Source: Streptococcus australis (GTDB lineage: Bacteria; Bacillota; Bacilli; Lactobacillales; Streptococcaceae). From it: a DNA stretch of 64,000 bases. The notes under the pieces were generated by a model, which did no database searches, was not told the origin of the DNA, and saw nothing but the letters and a program-made list of their open reading frames with translations. The stretch lies in NCBI RefSeq assembly GCF_901543175.1, contig NZ_LR594040.1:1240001-1304000 (forward strand), given 5' to 3'. Within the stretch, counting starts at the first letter, position 1. Each line of letters opens with the position of its first letter. Positions 46,881 to 56,989 of this stretch are shown one piece after another. The position numbers and the translations under genes are program-made.

Positions 46881-47735
46881 TTATTGGTATTTTTCTGTTA
46901 AAGACTGCCAAATCTCTTCAGTCGGCATTTCTTTACCTGTCCACAGTTGAAAAGCTTCAGCGGCTTGATAGAGCAACATTCCTAGGCCATTGATTGCTGG
47001 ATTCCCCTGACTTTTGGCCCATTTCAAAAATGGCGTTTCAAAGGGTTGGTAAATGATATCGGCCACCAAGAGATCTTCAGGTAAGACTATACTTGTCGGA
47101 ACTGGTGACGACTGGTCATCCATCCCCACACTAGTGGCATTGACTAGTAAGTGCGAATCGGCAATCCTTGATTGCAGTACAGAAAGATCTTCTAAAGCAT
47201 ACAAGTCCACTTTAAAGCCTGTTTGCTCCTGTAACTTGTCTAGATAAGGTCTTGTTTTTTCTATCGAAGCTGAACGAACAAAGACTGAAATCTGACTGAC
47301 GTCATCCAAAATAGCCTGTGCCAAAATAGCCTTGGCTGCTCCACCTGCTCCTAGCATGGTCATCTTTTTGCCTGAAATTGTAAAAGAAGGCAAGCTCTTA
47401 AAGAATCCCTTGCCATCTGTATTATATCCAATTAACGTTCCGCCTTGATTAACAACTGTGTTGACCGCCCCAATCAAACGAGCCTCATCACTCAACTTAT
47501 CCAAATAAGGAATCACTTGCTCCTTGTAAGGCATGGAAAGATTTATCCCAAACATCTGATAACGGCGAATATTGGCGACTGTTTCTGCCAAGTCACCCGC
47601 TTCAATCTCCCAAGCCACATAGACACCATTGGTAGCTGTCGCCTCAAAGGCCCTATTATGGATGAAGGGTGAAATAGAGTGTTTGATGGGTTTTGCAACA
47701 ACTGCAGCTAAACGCGTATAGCCATCAAGCTTCAT
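46881..47735 (-). CDS. aroE: Shikimate dehydrogenase
   Basis: A 284-residue NADP-dependent shikimate dehydrogenase. [14 protein letters not shown] entry ([14 protein letters not shown]), the catalytic Lys in [11 protein letters not shown] (about 65-75), and the nucleotide loop [13 protein letters not shown] are visible. The C-terminal [18 protein letters not shown] is the usual family end. It overlaps aroD by 11 bases, which points to coupled translation. Confidence 0.96.
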   Translation of the reverse strand: MKLDGYTRLAAVVAKPIKHSISPFIHNRAFEATATNGVYVAWEIEAGDLAETVANIRRYQMFGINLSMPYKEQVIPYLDKLSDEARLIGAVNTVVNQGGTLIGYNTDGKGFFKSLPSFTISGKKMTMLGAGGAAKAILAQAILDDVSQISVFVRSASIEKTRPYLDKLQEQTGFKVDLYALEDLSVLQSRIADSHLLVNATSVGMDDQSSPVPTSIVLPEDLLVADIIYQPFETPFLKWAKSQGNPAINGLGMLLYQAAEAFQLWTGKEMPTEEIWQSLTEKYQ

Positions 47736-48402
47736 CCAAAATCTCCCTGATTTTCTTCATGTTTGATAGAGAAATCTGACCAGGGGCACTCGCTTCATCT
47801 AGACTAGCAAATGACCAACTTGAACCCGTCACATCTGAAGTAATGCGTGATACCTTGCCCATTTTCCCCATAGAAATAGTCACGTACTCTTGTTCAGGAT
47901 TGAGTGTTTTAAATCCTCGTGTGTAGTTCATCAGGTCTAAAACATCCTGCTCCGTATGGGCCATAACTGATACCTTGACCACTTTCGGAGAGAGACTGGT
48001 CAACTCAGACAAAATCTCCATCATGTTTTCAGGTGTCTCTTGGAAATTATGGTAACTCAAAACAAGATTTGGGAAATCCAACATTTCCTCAAAAATGTCC
48101 TTGTAGCTGAAATACTCAAAATCTACATAATCCGGCTGATAGAGCTGAGTAACTTCCTTGATGATTTGAACATACTCTTCTGAGGAAAGTTCGATTTCTC
48201 CTCCCTCAGCGCGAGTCCGAAGGGTAAAGACAAGTTCGCGTCCTGCAAATTTCTCAAAGATAGCGGGCGCTACCTGTAAAATAGCGTCCTTTGTAAGAAA
48301 GTCCGCACGCCACTCAATGATATCGGCATCTTCATACCTAGTGGCATCCAGTTCTTGCGCTTCTTCTAAACTTCTTGGCATTACTGAAACGATTAATTTC
48401 AT
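47725..48402 (-). CDS. aroD: 3-dehydroquinate dehydratase, type I
   Basis: A 225-residue type I dehydroquinase. It uses the Schiff-base Lys in [14 protein letters not shown] (about 140-153) and the His in [10 protein letters not shown] (about 115-124). IEWRADFL near the start binds substrate. It converts 3-dehydroquinate to 3-dehydroshikimate. The ATG overlaps the rlmI stop by four bases. Confidence 0.95.
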   Translation of the reverse strand: MKLIVSVMPRSLEEAQELDATRYEDADIIEWRADFLTKDAILQVAPAIFEKFAGRELVFTLRTRAEGGEIELSSEEYVQIIKEVTQLYQPDYVDFEYFSYKDIFEEMLDFPNLVLSYHNFQETPENMMEILSELTSLSPKVVKVSVMAHTEQDVLDLMNYTRGFKTLNPEQEYVTISMGKMGKVSRITSDVTGSSWSFASLDEASAPGQISLSNMKKIREILDEA

Positions 48403-49562
48403 CTACTAACCTTCATACTAATCACCTTGAGGTAATTACTGCTTTCATCTTTTTTATTATAGGCAAAGTCTGCTGGAAGACCATATTGGTTTAAGATCTG
48501 ATATTTTCTTCCTGCAAAACCTTTATCAATTTGTTCTGTAAATTTCTGGCGGGAAACATTGGCAGCATTGGTACTAGCAATGATAATGCCTCCCGGATTT
48601 AAGATCTCTAGACTCTGGGAAATCAACTTGTGATAGTCCTTAGCTACAGAAAAAGTTTGTTTTTTATTGCGAGCAAAGCTCGGCGGATCTAGGACAATCA
48701 CATCGTAGGTCAAATCTTTTCGCTTGGCATACTTGAAGTACTCAAAGACATCCATGACGATAAAACGGTGATTGTCCGTGCTGAGTCCATTTGCCTGAAA
48801 ATGAGCTTCTGACAGCTCTCTAGACCGTTTGGCCAAGTCGACAGAAGTCGTCTCACTCGCGCCTCCCATAGCTGCAGCAACTGAAAAGGCAGCCGTATAG
48901 GAAAACATATTGAGCAAGGATTTACCCATGGCTAAACCATCTACCAAACTCCCACGAACCTCGTGTTGATCCAGGAAAATACCTGTCATCAAGCCATCAT
49001 TCATAAAGACTTGATAAAGTACGCCATTCTCAAGAACAGTAAAGTAGTCTGGCGCTTTTTCACCATAGACATGAGCAGACTCGTAGTTTAGACCTTTAAA
49101 ACGAATCTTTTCATAAGCCCCCAAGACCTCAGGAAAAACTTCCTTAAAAGCCTTTACTATCAGCTCACGAATCTGGTAAACAAAGGAGTTGTACCAAGAA
49201 AAAACCACATAATCTTCGTAGAGATCAATATTCAGACCACCAAAACCATCCCCCTCTTGGTTAAAAAGGCGAAAGGCAGTGGTCAAGTCATCCTGATAAT
49301 ACGGCTTTCTAGCTTCCTTGGCCATACGAAACAGAGTTTCAAAGAAGGCTTGGTTGAAACCAACCTTTTCCTTGCTGATAAACCAGCCAATGCCCTTGTT
49401 CTGCTGAGAAAGATAGGCACTCCCTAAAAACTTCCCGTCTTGACTAAGAACTTCTACTTCCTGATCCGTCAGATCAATATCTATCAAATCGCTCGCTTCC
49501 AAAAGAACTAGACCCTTAGCTAGCTTTTTTTCAACACGTCTGCTGACCCTAATTCTATTCAT
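48399..49562 (-). CDS. rlmI: RlmI-like 23S rRNA methyltransferase
   Basis: A 387-residue class I SAM methyltransferase of the RlmI/RlmK-type family: N-terminal PUA-like domain (about 1-75), an EEHUD-like region (about 80-190), then the Rossmann methyltransferase with [20 protein letters not shown] and the [10 protein letters not shown] motif (about 280). E. coli RlmI makes 5-methylcytidine in 23S rRNA; I infer a similar role. ATG 49562 lies seven bases after the -10 element, so the transcript would be leaderless. It is the first gene of the aromatic operon. Confidence 0.88.
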   Translation of the reverse strand: MNRIRVSRRVEKKLAKGLVLLEASDLIDIDLTDQEVEVLSQDGKFLGSAYLSQQNKGIGWFISKEKVGFNQAFFETLFRMAKEARKPYYQDDLTTAFRLFNQEGDGFGGLNIDLYEDYVVFSWYNSFVYQIRELIVKAFKEVFPEVLGAYEKIRFKGLNYESAHVYGEKAPDYFTVLENGVLYQVFMNDGLMTGIFLDQHEVRGSLVDGLAMGKSLLNMFSYTAAFSVAAAMGGASETTSVDLAKRSRELSEAHFQANGLSTDNHRFIVMDVFEYFKYAKRKDLTYDVIVLDPPSFARNKKQTFSVAKDYHKLISQSLEILNPGGIIIASTNAANVSRQKFTEQIDKGFAGRKYQILNQYGLPADFAYNKKDESSNYLKVISMKVSR

Positions 49563-49569
49563 AGCTACT

Positions 49570-49598
49570 ATTATAGCAAATTTTGTGACAATTCTCAA
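49570..49598 (-). promoter_or_regulatory. Promoter of rlmI and the aromatic operon
   Basis: On the minus strand TTGAGA (49593-49598), a 17-base spacer, TGC and TATAAT (49570-49575). Expected transcription start is within one or two bases of the rlmI ATG. Confidence 0.7.
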
Positions 49599-49762
49599 AA
49601 AAGAAACCGTTTGTCCACTTTTACTTTAGTTTACTAAGTGTCATTTTTGTTAAAAAAGTTTAATCATATTATTCTTTGTTCTAAGAACCTTTTTCCCAGC
49701 AATAGAGAGAAGGTAAGCAAGCTCTAAAATAGACATTTATAGAAATGAGTATAGAAACTTGC

Positions 49763-49799
49763 GCAAACGTTTGCCTAGTGCTAAACTTTATGGTAGAAT
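49763..49799 (+). promoter_or_regulatory. Amylase promoter with MalR/CcpA-like operator
   Basis: GCAAACGTTTGC (49763-49774) is a perfect palindrome of the LacI-family type, as in pneumococcal MalR operators and cre sites. It overlaps the -35 TTGCCT (49771-49776). The -10 is TAGAAT (49794-49799) after TGG, with a 17-base spacer. This layout fits repression by promoter occlusion. Confidence 0.7.
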
Positions 49800-49832
49800 A
49801 AAACACAACATTGATAAACAAGAGGAAAAACA

Positions 49833-51281
49833 ATGCAAAATCAGACACTTATGCAATACTTTGAGTGGTATCTGCCCCACGACGGACAACACTGGACGCG
49901 ATTGGCAGATGACGCTGAACACCTAGCAAATCTTGGTATCAGTCATGTCTGGATGCCCCCTGCCTTTAAGGCGACCAATGAAAAGGATGTAGGCTATGGT
50001 GTTTATGATCTTTTTGACCTAGGCGAATTTCACCAAAAAGGGACTGTCCGTACCAAGTATGGTTTTAAGGAAGATTATCTCCAAACGATTCAGACACTCA
50101 AGGAGCATGGAATCCAACCAATGGCTGACATCGTTCTCAATCACAAGGCTGCAGCAGATCATATGGAAGCCTTTCAGGTTATTGAAGTGGATCCTGAGGA
50201 TCGTACCGTTCAACTAAGCGAGCCCTTTACTATTAATGGCTGGACCCACTTTACTTTCGATGGTCGCCAGGATACCTACAATGACTTCCACTGGCACTGG
50301 TACCACTTCACAGGTACAGACTATGATGCCAAGCGCCGTAAGTCTGGCATTTACCTGATCCAGGGAGACAATAAAGGTTGGGCAAATGAGGAACTGGTCG
50401 ATAACGAAAACGGCAACTACGACTATCTCATGTACGCTGACCTGGACTTTAAGCACCCTGAAGTCATCCAAAACATCTATGACTGGGCTGACTGGTTCAT
50501 GGAAACAACTGGTGTAGCTGGTTTCCGTTTGGATGCCGTTAAGCACATCGACTCCTTCTTTATGGGCAATTTCATCCGTGATATGAAGGAAAAATACGGT
50601 CAAGATTTCTATGTTTTTGGGGAATTTTGGAATCCAGACAAGGAAGCCAATCTAGACTACCTTGAAAAGACAGAAGAACGCTTTGACCTTGTCGATGTTC
50701 GCCTCCACCAGAACCTCTTTGAAGCTAGTCAGGCTGGAGCAAGCTACGACCTTCGTACTATCTTTACTGATAGCTTGGTTCAACTCAAGCCTGACAAGGC
50801 TGTCACTTTCGTTGACAACCATGATACTCAACGAGGACAGGCCCTTGAGTCTACTGTTGAAGAATGGTTCAAACCAGCAGCCTATGCCCTTATTCTATTA
50901 CGCCAAGATGGGCTTCCATGTGTGTTTTATGGAGACTATTACGGCATTTCAGGGCAATATGCCCAAGAAGATTTCAGAGAAGTTCTTGACCGCCTCCTAG
51001 CCATCCGAAAAGACTTGGCTTATGGAGAGCAAACAGACTACTTTGACGATGCCAACTGTATTGGATGGGTCCGTTCAGGCGCTGAAAATCAATCCCCAAT
51101 CGCAGTCTTGATTTCAAATGACCAAGAAAACAGCAAGTCTATGTTTGTTGGTCCAGAATGGGCTGACCAGACCTTTGTTGACCTCCTTGAAAATCACCCA
51201 GCACAAGTTACGATCAATGCTGAAGGTTATGGAGAATTTCCAGTAGCAGCGGGTTCAGTCAGTGTCTGGGCAGCAAAATAA
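49833..51281 (+). CDS. amyA: Cytoplasmic alpha-amylase (GH13)
   Basis: A 482-residue GH13 enzyme of the cytoplasmic bacterial amylase group. Conserved regions: DIVLNHKAA (region I), GFRLDAVKH with the nucleophile Asp (region II, about 228-236), VFGEFWNP with the acid/base Glu (region III), and FVDNHDTQ (region IV). No signal peptide, so it would act on imported maltodextrins or internal glycogen. RBS AAGAGG precedes the ATG. A terminator follows, so it is monocistronic. The operator overlapping the promoter suggests maltose- and glucose-dependent control. Confidence 0.94.
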   Translation: MQNQTLMQYFEWYLPHDGQHWTRLADDAEHLANLGISHVWMPPAFKATNEKDVGYGVYDLFDLGEFHQKGTVRTKYGFKEDYLQTIQTLKEHGIQPMADIVLNHKAAADHMEAFQVIEVDPEDRTVQLSEPFTINGWTHFTFDGRQDTYNDFHWHWYHFTGTDYDAKRRKSGIYLIQGDNKGWANEELVDNENGNYDYLMYADLDFKHPEVIQNIYDWADWFMETTGVAGFRLDAVKHIDSFFMGNFIRDMKEKYGQDFYVFGEFWNPDKEANLDYLEKTEERFDLVDVRLHQNLFEASQAGASYDLRTIFTDSLVQLKPDKAVTFVDNHDTQRGQALESTVEEWFKPAAYALILLRQDGLPCVFYGDYYGISGQYAQEDFREVLDRLLAIRKDLAYGEQTDYFDDANCIGWVRSGAENQSPIAVLISNDQENSKSMFVGPEWADQTFVDLLENHPAQVTINAEGYGEFPVAAGSVSVWAAK

Positions 51282-51294
51282 ACCTATCAGTTAC

Positions 51295-51325
51295 AAGCCA
51301 AATCCGGTCAGATTTGGCTTTTTTA
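51295..51325 (+). terminator. Amylase terminator
   Basis: AAGCCAAATC (51295-51304) and GATTTGGCTT (51311-51320) pair and run into Ts. Confidence 0.88.
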
Positions 51326-51332
51326 TATTTAG

Positions 51333-51360
51333 AAAAAGACCTACCCAAATGGATAGATCT
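51333..51360 (-). terminator. alaS terminator
   Basis: On the minus strand AGATCTATCC and GGGTAGGTCT form ten pairs (with G-U pairs) around a four-base loop, then TTTTTC. Confidence 0.75.
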
Positions 51361-51368
51361 TTGCTTGA

Positions 51369-53987
51369 TTACAATTTACCTGCTACGGCATCCAGCAAGT
51401 CTTGGATTTTCGCTTGGTTGCTTCCTCCTGCCATGGCCATGTCTGGTTTTCCACCACCACGTCCATCGACGATTGGAGCCAATTCTTTAACCAAGTTACC
51501 TGCGTGGATATCTTTGGTCTTGCTAGCTACAAGAATATTGACTTTGTCACCGATAGCTGCAACTAGGACAAGCAGGTCAGAGTAGTCTTTTTGTTTCCAG
51601 TTATCCGCAAAGGTACGAAGGGCACCTGCATCTGATACAGAAACTTGGCTTGCAATGTAACGGTGTCCGTTGACTTCCTTCACATCCTTGAAGACATCGC
51701 CTGCGGCTGCGGCTGCGGCTTTTTCTTTCAATTCTGCATTTTCTTTTTGCAATTGACGGAGTTGCTCTTGAAGTCCTTCAACCTTGTGAGGTACTTCCTT
51801 GAGTTGAGGTGCTTTCAAGGTTGCTGCGACGGCTTTAAGAGCGTCTTCTTGTTCGCGATAGGCTTCAAAGGCTTCCTTACCAGTCACTGCCAAGATACGG
51901 CGAGTTCCTGATCCGATTCCTTCTTCTTTGACGATCTTGAAGAGGCCAATTTCAGAAGTGTTGCCAACGTGGGTACCACCACAAAGCTCGATAGAGTAGT
52001 CACCGATGGTTACGACACGGACTTCTTTGCCGTATTTCTCACCAAAGAGGGCCATGGCTCCCATTTCTTTAGCCGTATCAATATCTGTCTCAACAGTTTC
52101 TACTGCGATGGCTTCCCAAATCTTCTCATTGACTTGTTGTTCAATGGCGCGCAATTCTTCAGGAGTTACTGCTTGGAAGTGTGTGAAGTCAAAGCGAAGG
52201 AATTCGACTTCGTTCAGAGAGCCTGCTTGGGTTGCGTGACTGCCAAGAATATTGTGAAGAGCAGCATGGAGCAAGTGAGTTGCTGTGTGGTTCTTCATGA
52301 CACGGTGACGGCGATTAGTATCGATTGCCAGAGTATATTCTGTATTTAAAGCAAGTGGAGCATGGACTTCAACTGTATGCAATGGTTGTCCATTTGGTGC
52401 TTTTTGAACATCTGTCACAGTAGCCACGACGTTTCCTGCAGCATCCAAGATTTGTCCATGGTCAGCTACTTGTCCACCCATTTCAGCGTAGAATGGAGTC
52501 TCTGCAAAGATGAGAGAGACAGTTCCTTCTGAAACAGCTTCTACTTCTGCATTGTTGGCTACGATAGCCACCAACTTAGAAGGCAATTGACTAGCATTGT
52601 AGTTGAAGACACTTTCCACTGTAATGTTTTGGAGGGTTTCATTTTGCATTCCCATTGAGCCACCCTTAACAGCAGACGCACGCGCACGTTCTTGCTGTTC
52701 TTTCATGGCTGCTTCAAAACCTTCACGGTCGACAGTCATACCAGCTTCTTCAGCGATTTCTTCTGTCAACTCAACTGGAAATCCGTATGTATCATAGAGT
52801 TTGAAGACATCTGAACCAGCGATGACAGATTGACCTTTTTCTTTCAAGTCATCTACGATGCCTTGGGCAAAGTGTTGACCTGAGTGAAGAGTACGGGCAA
52901 ATGACTCTTCCTCGCTCTTCACGATTTTCTCGATAAAGTCGCGTTTCTCAAGCACTTCTGGGTAGTAGCTTTCCATGATTTTTCCAACAGTTGGAACCAG
53001 TTTGTAAAGGAAAGGCTCGTTGATGCCCAATTTTTGACCGTGCATAGAAGCACGACGAAGAAGACGACGAAGGACATAACCACGACCTTCATTTCCAGGA
53101 AGGGCACCATCACCGATGGCAAATGAAAGAGAACGAATATGGTCCGCAATGACCTTAAAGCTCATATTGTCGCCATCTTGGTCATAAACCTTACCAGACA
53201 ATTTCTCAACTTCACGAATGATTGGCATGAAGAGGTCTGTTTCAAAGTTTGTCTTAGCCCCTTGAATAACTGCCACCAAACGCTCCAAACCAGCGCCCGT
53301 ATCAATGTTCTTATGTGGCAATTCCTTGTACTCACTACGAGGAACAGCAGGGTCTGCGTTAAATTGTGACAAAACGATATTCCAGATTTCGATATAACGG
53401 TCGTTTTCGATATCCTCTGCAAGCAGGCGAATACCGATATTTTCTGGGTCAAATGCTTCTCCGCGGTCAAAGAAAATCTCTGTATCAGGTCCAGAAGGTC
53501 CAGCACCGATTTCCCAGAAGTTGTCTTCGATTGGGATCAAGTGGCTTGGGTCCACTCCTACTTCAATCCAGCGGTTATAAGAATCTTTATCATCTGGATA
53601 GTAGGTCATGTAGAGTTTTTCAGCAGGAAAGTCAAACCATTCAGGACTTGTCAAAAGTTCATAAGCCCAAGTGATGGCCTCATCACGGAAGTAATCCCCG
53701 ATAGAGAAGTTCCCCAACATTTCAAACATAGTATGGTGACGCGCAGTCTTCCCTACGTTTTCAATATCGTTAGTACGGATGGCTTTTTGCGCGTTGGTAA
53801 TACGTGGATTTTCAGGGATAATGGTCCCGTCAAAGTATTTCTTAAGGGTTGCTACACCAGAGTTAATCCACAAAAGAGTTGGGTCGTTTACAGGAACCAA
53901 GCTGACTGATGGTTCGACAGAGTGGCCTTTGCTTGCCCAGAAATCAAGCCACATTTGGCGAACTTGAGCACTAGATAGTTGTTTCAT
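51369..53987 (-). CDS. alaS: Alanyl-tRNA synthetase
   Basis: An 872-residue class II synthetase. Aminoacylation core at the N-terminus ([36 protein letters not shown]), an editing domain with [11 protein letters not shown] and CGGTHVGN (zinc ligands), and a C-terminal DHHA1 domain ending [13 protein letters not shown] ([14 protein letters not shown]). An Ala-rich stretch [12 protein letters not shown] (about 752-763) is coded by a GCAGCC hexanucleotide repeat. It is expressed behind a T-box together with the upstream yxjI-like gene, 20 bases away. Confidence 0.96.
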   Translation of the reverse strand: MKQLSSAQVRQMWLDFWASKGHSVEPSVSLVPVNDPTLLWINSGVATLKKYFDGTIIPENPRITNAQKAIRTNDIENVGKTARHHTMFEMLGNFSIGDYFRDEAITWAYELLTSPEWFDFPAEKLYMTYYPDDKDSYNRWIEVGVDPSHLIPIEDNFWEIGAGPSGPDTEIFFDRGEAFDPENIGIRLLAEDIENDRYIEIWNIVLSQFNADPAVPRSEYKELPHKNIDTGAGLERLVAVIQGAKTNFETDLFMPIIREVEKLSGKVYDQDGDNMSFKVIADHIRSLSFAIGDGALPGNEGRGYVLRRLLRRASMHGQKLGINEPFLYKLVPTVGKIMESYYPEVLEKRDFIEKIVKSEEESFARTLHSGQHFAQGIVDDLKEKGQSVIAGSDVFKLYDTYGFPVELTEEIAEEAGMTVDREGFEAAMKEQQERARASAVKGGSMGMQNETLQNITVESVFNYNASQLPSKLVAIVANNAEVEAVSEGTVSLIFAETPFYAEMGGQVADHGQILDAAGNVVATVTDVQKAPNGQPLHTVEVHAPLALNTEYTLAIDTNRRHRVMKNHTATHLLHAALHNILGSHATQAGSLNEVEFLRFDFTHFQAVTPEELRAIEQQVNEKIWEAIAVETVETDIDTAKEMGAMALFGEKYGKEVRVVTIGDYSIELCGGTHVGNTSEIGLFKIVKEEGIGSGTRRILAVTGKEAFEAYREQEDALKAVAATLKAPQLKEVPHKVEGLQEQLRQLQKENAELKEKAAAAAAGDVFKDVKEVNGHRYIASQVSVSDAGALRTFADNWKQKDYSDLLVLVAAIGDKVNILVASKTKDIHAGNLVKELAPIVDGRGGGKPDMAMAGGSNQAKIQDLLDAVAGKL

Positions 53988-54007
53988 AATATCTCCTTAT
54001 TACTTGA

Positions 54008-54493
54008 TTAATTTGATTGGCTTTCCAACATTTCCACATAGTCAATCGCGACACAGAGGGAAATGACCAGGTCTGCATAAGAATCTTCATAGACGGTTAC
54101 GGTGTAGGTTGAGGTCAGATGGAAAATTTCTTTCCGAATCTCGGCGACAAGCTGATCACGATCATCTAGCAATTTGAAATTCAAATCCCAGATATTGCCC
54201 TCGATACGAAGCCCTAGATCATCAAACTCATACTTATCTCGCCAGAAGGTCAACTTCTTACGAATGACGAAATTTGACCCGTCCCGTAGCTGAATGTTAA
54301 AGCGAGGAAGCAAGGTGAAAAATTCTTTACTAATCTCACTGACTTGCTCACCATAGGCGTCATAGATGGTAAAGGTCTTAGGAATTTGGAAAAAAGATCC
54401 CTCCACCTGATAGTTCACTACTCCTCTATCATCCTTGATATCAAAGCGTTCGCCTCCAAGACGAAACTTTTGTTTCACGAGAAATGTCTTCAT
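54008..54493 (-). CDS. YxjI / LURP-one-related protein
   Basis: A 161-residue protein of the LURP-one-like (tubby-fold) family. It is made of regular beta-hairpins: FLVKQKFRLGGERFDIKDD, then YQVEGSFFQIPKTFTIYD, FNIQLRDGSNFVIRKKLTF and the central hydrophobic helix DLVISLCVAIDYVEML near the C-terminus. Similar proteins may bind lipid or scaffold; no enzymatic function is known. ATG 54493 is preceded by GGAGGTGTTT. It lies between the alanine T-box and alaS, so the tRNA-Ala-sensing leader controls it as well. Confidence 0.8.
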   Translation of the reverse strand: MKTFLVKQKFRLGGERFDIKDDRGVVNYQVEGSFFQIPKTFTIYDAYGEQVSEISKEFFTLLPRFNIQLRDGSNFVIRKKLTFWRDKYEFDDLGLRIEGNIWDLNFKLLDDRDQLVAEIRKEIFHLTSTYTVTVYEDSYADLVISLCVAIDYVEMLESQSN

Positions 54494-54504
54494 AAACACC
54501 TCCA

Positions 54505-54690
54505 AAAATCAAAAGACAAGCTCACATCACGAAGGGCGAAAAACCGCGGTACCACCTTCATTCAATGAACTTGTCATTCTCTTATTCTTATGCAATTGTG
54601 TGATTGAGTAGCATGACTTCCTACCTTAGATGGCTCGCAGCACCGCCATTTCTCTGGACTAAGATGACTGAAAATCAATTCTCAACTCCC
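54505..54690 (-). promoter_or_regulatory. T-box leader (probably tRNA-Ala)
   Basis: On the minus strand the T-box motif AAGGTGGTACCGCG (54544-54557) sits in a terminator/antiterminator region. The terminator arms GACAAGTTCA (54566-54575) and TGAGCTTGTC (54515-54524) are followed by TTTTGATTTTT. Upstream is Stem I, with GGTGCTGCGAGCC. A GCT at 54610-54612 is a candidate alanine specifier, consistent with alaS downstream. Uncharged tRNA would stabilise the antiterminator. Confidence 0.85.
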
Positions 54691-54692
54691 TT

Positions 54693-54721
54693 ATTATATC
54701 GTTTTTTTTAGTTTGCGTCAA
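54693..54721 (-). promoter_or_regulatory. Promoter of the T-box / yxjI / alaS transcript
   Basis: On the minus strand TTGACG (54716-54721), a 17-base spacer and TATAAT (54693-54698). Confidence 0.8.
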
Positions 54722-54747
54722 CTGGGAATCATTCCCTACATCCCTGA

Positions 54748-54999
54748 TTACTTTTTCAGGATATATTTTTGCTTACTGCCATTTTTCTTTTTATCCCAAC
54801 TTTTATTCCAAGTTTTTGAATTGCTAAAGATAGCTATGAAAACATTTGCAAATATAAAGTAACCTATCACCAAATATATGGAATCCGTTGTTAGATATTG
54901 CCGATCCAAACCATCCTTTAAATGAAATAGTATAATTGTTTCGTTAACAATTAAAAAGGTTGGCCAGTAACTTTTTTTGAAAAAAGTAGACATTTTCAT
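54748..54999 (-). CDS. Small membrane protein of unknown function
   Basis: An 83-residue protein with two hydrophobic segments (about residues 10-27, YWPTFLIVNETIILF; about 40-60, IYLVIGYFIFANVFIAIF) and a lysine-rich C-terminus (SWDKKKNGSKQKYILKK). I do not recognise the family. The ribosome binding site is weak (AAGCGG), but a good promoter lies upstream at 55032-55060. A second ATG at 54993 is possible. No clear terminator follows before the T-box promoter. Confidence 0.55.
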   Translation of the reverse strand: MKMSTFFKKSYWPTFLIVNETIILFHLKDGLDRQYLTTDSIYLVIGYFIFANVFIAIFSNSKTWNKSWDKKKNGSKQKYILKK

Positions 55000-55031
55000 G
55001 ATTTGTTACCGCTTTCTATTCGTATAAACTT

Positions 55032-55060
55032 AGTATACTACTAGACAAGCAAATAAGCAA
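55032..55060 (-). promoter_or_regulatory. Promoter of the small membrane protein gene
   Basis: On the minus strand TTGCTT (55055-55060), a 17-base spacer and TATACT (55032-55037). Confidence 0.55.
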
Positions 55061-55103
55061 CTAGAATAGAAAAAGATAAGGCTGTAAAAGTTAACTTCTA
55101 TTA

Positions 55104-55133
55104 AGAAAACGAACCAGCTTGACTGATTCGTTT
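55104..55133 (-). terminator. potABCD operon terminator
   Basis: On the minus strand AAACGAATCAG and CTGGTTCGTTT form a stem with one G-U pair, followed by TCTT. It lies 16 bases after the potD stop. Confidence 0.75.
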
Positions 55134-55148
55134 CGTGTCTGCTATCTC

Positions 55149-56219
55149 CTACTTCCGATACATTTTAAACTGTAGGAAGAGGTCACTATATTTTCCTGTC
55201 CATTTATGGTCAAACTTCTCATAAACTTCTAGGTGTTTCATGGTATCAGCGTCTGGATAGAAGGATTTGTCTTCCTTGGTCTCCTCTGGGAGCAGTTCCT
55301 TGGCTGGTAGGTTTGGTGTTGCATAGCCTACATACTCAGCATTTTTAAGAGCATTTTCGGGTTTCAACATAAAGTTGATAAAGGCGTAGGCTGCATCTTG
55401 GTTTTTCACAGTTTTTGGAATGACCATGTTATCAAACCAGAGATTGCTGGCCTCAGTAGGCACAACATATTTGAGGTTAGAATTTTTCTCCAACATCTGG
55501 CTGGCTTCCCCAGAGAAGGTCACGCCGATAGCAGCATTGTTTTGAATCATGTAACCTTTCATCTCGTCCGCCACAATGGCCTTGATATTTGGAGTCAGTT
55601 TATATAGTTTGTCTACTGTCTCTTCCAACTGCTGAGGATCCTTTGAGTTGAGACTGTAGCCCAGCGAGTTAAGCCCGAGTCCCAGCACCTCACGCGCCCC
55701 ATCAAAGAGCATGATGGAGTTTTTGTACTCTGGTTTCCAGAGGTCATCCCAATGCTCAGGCGCCTCATCTACCATGGTTTCATTGTAGACAATTCCCAAG
55801 GTTCCCCAGAAATATGGGATGGAGTATTCATTGTTTGGGTCGAAAGACTGGTTGAGGAACTCTGGTCCGATATTTTCGATCCCCTCAATCTTAGAATAAT
55901 CCAGCGGAACCAAGAGGTCTTCATCCTTCATCTTGTTGATCATGTATTCACTTGGGATAGCAATATCATAAGTCGTTCCACCCTGCTTAATCTTAGTGTA
56001 CATAGCTTCATTAGAGTCAAAGGTCTCATACTGGACTTGGATTCCTGTTTCTTCTGTGAATTGCTCCAAAAGTTCGGGATCAATGTAGTCTCCCCAGTTG
56101 TAGATAACCAGTTTTTGACTATCTCGGCTATTGATTTTACTGTCTAGATGAGTCGCAATTCCCCACAAGACAAGGATAATTGCTGCAATTCCTGCTAAAA
56201 ATGAATAGAGTTTTTTCAT
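55149..56219 (-). CDS. potD: Spermidine/putrescine-binding protein PotD
   Basis: A 356-residue polyamine-binding protein of the periplasmic binding protein class (KLVIYNWGDYIDPELL at about 38-53; TYDIAIPSEYMI and VPYFW-like IPYFWGTLGIVYN). The N-terminus (about residues 4-22) is hydrophobic, but I see no lipobox cysteine, so it may be held by an uncleaved membrane anchor. It delivers polyamines to PotBC. It is the last gene of the operon, overlapping potC by four bases. Confidence 0.95.
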   Translation of the reverse strand: MKKLYSFLAGIAAIILVLWGIATHLDSKINSRDSQKLVIYNWGDYIDPELLEQFTEETGIQVQYETFDSNEAMYTKIKQGGTTYDIAIPSEYMINKMKDEDLLVPLDYSKIEGIENIGPEFLNQSFDPNNEYSIPYFWGTLGIVYNETMVDEAPEHWDDLWKPEYKNSIMLFDGAREVLGLGLNSLGYSLNSKDPQQLEETVDKLYKLTPNIKAIVADEMKGYMIQNNAAIGVTFSGEASQMLEKNSNLKYVVPTEASNLWFDNMVIPKTVKNQDAAYAFINFMLKPENALKNAEYVGYATPNLPAKELLPEETKEDKSFYPDADTMKHLEVYEKFDHKWTGKYSDLFLQFKMYRK

Positions 56220-56989
56220 GCTTGCTCCTCCTTCTCACGTGAGATAAAGTAATATCCAACAACTAGGATAATACTAAAGAGAAAGACAAGGGCAGACAGG
56301 GCATTGATTTCTAGGGAAATTCCCTTACGAGCACGAGAGTAAATCTCGACTGACAGGGTTGAAAAGCCATTTCCTGTCACAAAGAAGGTCACGGCAAAAT
56401 CATCCAGCGAATAGGTAAAGGCCATGAAATAACCTGCGATGATAGACGGCGTTAGATAGGGCAACATAATTTCTTTGAACATTTGAAACTGGCTGGCACC
56501 TAAGTCATAAGCAGCGTGAATCATGTCTCCATTCATCTCCTTGAGTCGAGGCAAGACCATCAAGACCACGATTGGGATGGAGAAGGCCACGTGACTAGAT
56601 AGAACCGTCAAAAAGCCAAGTGAAAACTTAAGCTGTGTAAAGAGAATTAAGAAGCTGGCACCAATCATAACGTCAGGCGCAACCATGAGGATATTATTGA
56701 GCGACAAAAAGGCTTCTTGGTATTTCTTACGAGACTGATAGATATAAATGGCACCGAAAGTCCCGATAATGGTTGCAATCAAGGCTGATAGAAAGGCCAA
56801 GAAAAAGGTTTGAGTGAGGATCAACATGAGACGACCGTCACCAAACATGGTTTGAAAATGGCTCAAGCTAAAACCAGTAAAGCTGTTCATATCATCGCCA
56901 GCATTAAAGGCATAGCCAATCAAGTAAAAAATTGGCAAATAGAGGATGATAAAGACAAAGGCTAGGTAGAGATTGGCAAATTTTTTCAT
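56216..56989 (-). CDS. potC: Spermidine/putrescine ABC permease PotC
   Basis: A 257-residue permease with six transmembrane helices and the EAA loop AAYDLGASQFQMFKEIMLPYL (coupling to the ATPase), of which the first 20 residues are AAYDLGASQFQMFKEIMLPY. ATG 56989 follows AAAGGAGAG; a longer frame would run through this ribosome binding site. It overlaps potB by four bases (ATGA). Confidence 0.94.
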   Translation of the reverse strand: MKKFANLYLAFVFIILYLPIFYLIGYAFNAGDDMNSFTGFSLSHFQTMFGDGRLMLILTQTFFLAFLSALIATIIGTFGAIYIYQSRKKYQEAFLSLNNILMVAPDVMIGASFLILFTQLKFSLGFLTVLSSHVAFSIPIVVLMVLPRLKEMNGDMIHAAYDLGASQFQMFKEIMLPYLTPSIIAGYFMAFTYSLDDFAVTFFVTGNGFSTLSVEIYSRARKGISLEINALSALVFLFSIILVVGYYFISREKEEQA

